Assembly (NCBI GenBank): GCA_947174175.1
Contig: CAMWHW010000078.1
Location: forward strand, 1-5,162
DNA: 5,162 bases
From: an uncultured Clostridia bacterium
Lineage (GTDB): Bacteria > Bacillota > Clostridia > Christensenellales > Borkfalkiaceae
Reading direction: 5' to 3'
In this document: piece after piece, positions 4,010 to 5,162 of the stretch
Layout: every line of letters begins with the position of its first letter
Position numbering within the stretch: the first letter of the stretch is position 1
Notes under the pieces: generated by a model
Database searches by the model: none
What the model saw: the letters and a program-made list of their open reading frames with translations, nothing else
What the model was told of the DNA's origin: nothing
Translations under genes and position numbers: made by a program

Positions 4010-5162
4010 ATGTTAACCTCGTTATTGGAAGAAAACAAACTGAATCTTGATTTGGGCGTTTACATACTCTTGGTAGTATTGTTTTTCGTGTTCTGTATAG
4101 GCGCGTGCGTTTTCCTCTTTTTCGGAATAAGGAAGGACAGAAACAGACTTATTGCAGAAAAGTACAAAATTAAGGAGCTGGACAGAATCGGCTTTGAGGA
4201 GCTGCTCAAACACAAGTACGAAATCAACCGCGGTGATTTGCATTTTTCCGTCATTTTAATTCAGATTGACGGAATGGCGGATATGAAGCTTTCGCTTGGC
4301 GAAAGACAGGTTAAAAAGATTACCCAGATGCTCCGCGAACGCATTATGCGCGTTATTCCCCGAGGTTCTAAAGTCTGCGACTACGACGACGAGTGCCTTG
4401 CGGTCTATATCGAAGAGCATATGGACAATACGGGTTTAACCAATATCGCAACCGTAACTATTTCGGAGTGCAATAAGCCCGTAACTTTGCTTACGCGCGC
4501 AAAACTCAATATCAACGTCAATCTGGGTATTGCAAGCAACAACGAATTCAGTGCTGATGCCGTTGCGCTGTTGCAGAATATCGAGCTTGCGCTCATTACC
4601 GCGAAGAAGGACGGTTTAAACAAATTTGTCATTTATTCCGAAGTGCTTGCGGAAACGCAGACAGAGGAGTACAAACAGTACCAGGATATCAAAACGGCGA
4701 TTGCGGAGCACCAGTTTACGCTGTTCTATCAGCCTATTTACGACCTCAACCGCAATAAGGCGATTGCATACGAATCGCTCGTGCGTTGGCAGCATCCTAC
4801 GCTCGGCGTGCTGACTCCCGTAAAATTCCTGCCCATAATGGAGCAGACGGGAGATATAAACTGGATAGGTTCGTGGGCTTTCGAGGAGATGCTACGCATG
4901 CAGACAAAGCACTATAAGGACCATCCCGAGGACAGCGAACTCATTTTCTCGCTCAATCTTTCGCCCAAACAGCTGATGTATCCTCACCTTGCGGAAGAGT
5001 TCAGAAAAATTTACAAGCGTTTCAAAATTCCGGCAAAGAATATCTGTATGGAAATCGTCGAGTTTGCTATGTTCGACAAGGTGCCCGAAGTGTCTTCCAA
5101 TATCTTAAAGCTCACGCAGATGGGCTTTAAAATAGCGGTGGACGATTTTGGACTGGAAATGT
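4010..5162 (+). CDS. Membrane-anchored GGDEF-EAL protein with variant motifs YDDEC and ESL (3' end outside window)
   Basis: The frame is open from ATG 4010 to the window edge: 384 codons are visible and roughly half of the EAL domain is probably missing. One N-terminal helix (about 17-40) is followed by basic residues (RKDRNR), placing the rest in the cytoplasm, and no sensor region is visible. A GGDEF domain (about 78-210) is recognisable from ILIQIDGMADMK (82-93) and from the closing VNLGIAS ... ALITAKKDGLNKFVIY segment. Its signature reads YDDEC (125-129), so the two glycines are replaced while D127 and E128 remain; cyclase activity is doubtful. The EAL domain starts near 223. The motif is ESL (255-257, in YESLVRW) with the catalytic Glu kept. 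N316, E348 and E351 (EIVE) and D378-D379 of DDFG are present; the Lys, EGVE Glu and Gln lie beyond the edge. It may be an active phosphodiesterase or a regulatory partner of the upstream enzyme. Its DDFGLE loop shares the unusual Glu of its neighbour. Confidence 0.92.
   Translation, partial: MLTSLLEENKLNLDLGVYILLVVLFFVFCIGACVFLFFGIRKDRNRLIAEKYKIKELDRIGFEELLKHKYEINRGDLHFSVILIQIDGMADMKLSLGERQVKKITQMLRERIMRVIPRGSKVCDYDDECLAVYIEEHMDNTGLTNIATVTISECNKPVTLLTRAKLNINVNLGIASNNEFSADAVALLQNIELALITAKKDGLNKFVIYSEVLAETQTEEYKQYQDIKTAIAEHQFTLFYQPIYDLNRNKAIAYESLVRWQHPTLGVLTPVKFLPIMEQTGDINWIGSWAFEEMLRMQTKHYKDHPEDSELIFSLNLSPKQLMYPHLAEEFRKIYKRFKIPAKNICMEIVEFAMFDKVPEVSSNILKLTQMGFKIAVDDFGLEM

Noticed and set aside
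4022..4814. Short reading frames on both strands within the second GGDEF-EAL gene
   Set aside because: The + strand frame from 4010 to the window edge encodes clear membrane, GGDEF and EAL segments; the others are out-of-frame shadows.
1..5162. CRISPR array, insertion sequence or integrase gene
   Set aside because: No regularly spaced repeats, no transposase or recombinase motifs, and no terminal inverted repeats were seen; the only direct repeat is the tRNA-derived pair.

Overview
The window looks like chromosomal DNA from a low-to-mid GC, Gram-positive-type anaerobe, most plausibly an uncultured gut clostridium (Bacillota). The grounds are AGGAG-type ribosome binding sites, sigma-A-type promoters, Rho-independent terminators with U-runs, a compact FtsX-type ABC transporter and c-di-GMP proteins of clostridial style. 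The placement is inference; no marker gene here fixes the taxon.

Layout, all on the + strand. (1) Positions 1-1382 hold the end of an ABC transporter operon: the C-terminal 81 residues of a MacB/LolD-type ATPase, then a complete 8-helix FtsX-type permease, closed by a strong terminator at 1417-1441. (2) Positions 1442-1769 hold a tRNA island: a promoter, a complete tRNA-Arg(CCT) with encoded CCA (1512-1586), a 17-bp perfect hairpin directly abutting it, about 70 bp of unassigned DNA, and an exact 21-bp second copy of the tRNA 3' end (1694-1714) with its own strong terminator. (3) Positions 1770-5162 hold a near-consensus promoter driving two tandem membrane-anchored c-di-GMP proteins. The first (715 aa, complete) has an extracytoplasmic sensor region between two helices, a PAS-like stretch, a GGDEF domain that has lost its signature, and an EAL phosphodiesterase domain with every catalytic residue in place. 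The second starts 21 bp downstream and runs off the window (384 codons visible); it has one helix, a GGDEF domain with the variant YDDEC, and an EAL domain with the variant ESL.

How the parts work together: the transporter genes form one unit, separated by terminators from the tRNA and from the c-di-GMP operon. The two GGDEF-EAL proteins probably share a transcript and act at the membrane to break down c-di-GMP in response to an external signal, perhaps with the second as regulator or partner. No intact diguanylate cyclase is visible, so the locus looks dedicated to hydrolysis or sensing. The least ordinary structures are the duplicated tRNA 3' end, which resembles the footprint of an old integration or a decayed second tRNA, and the unusual residues shared by the paired EAL domains.
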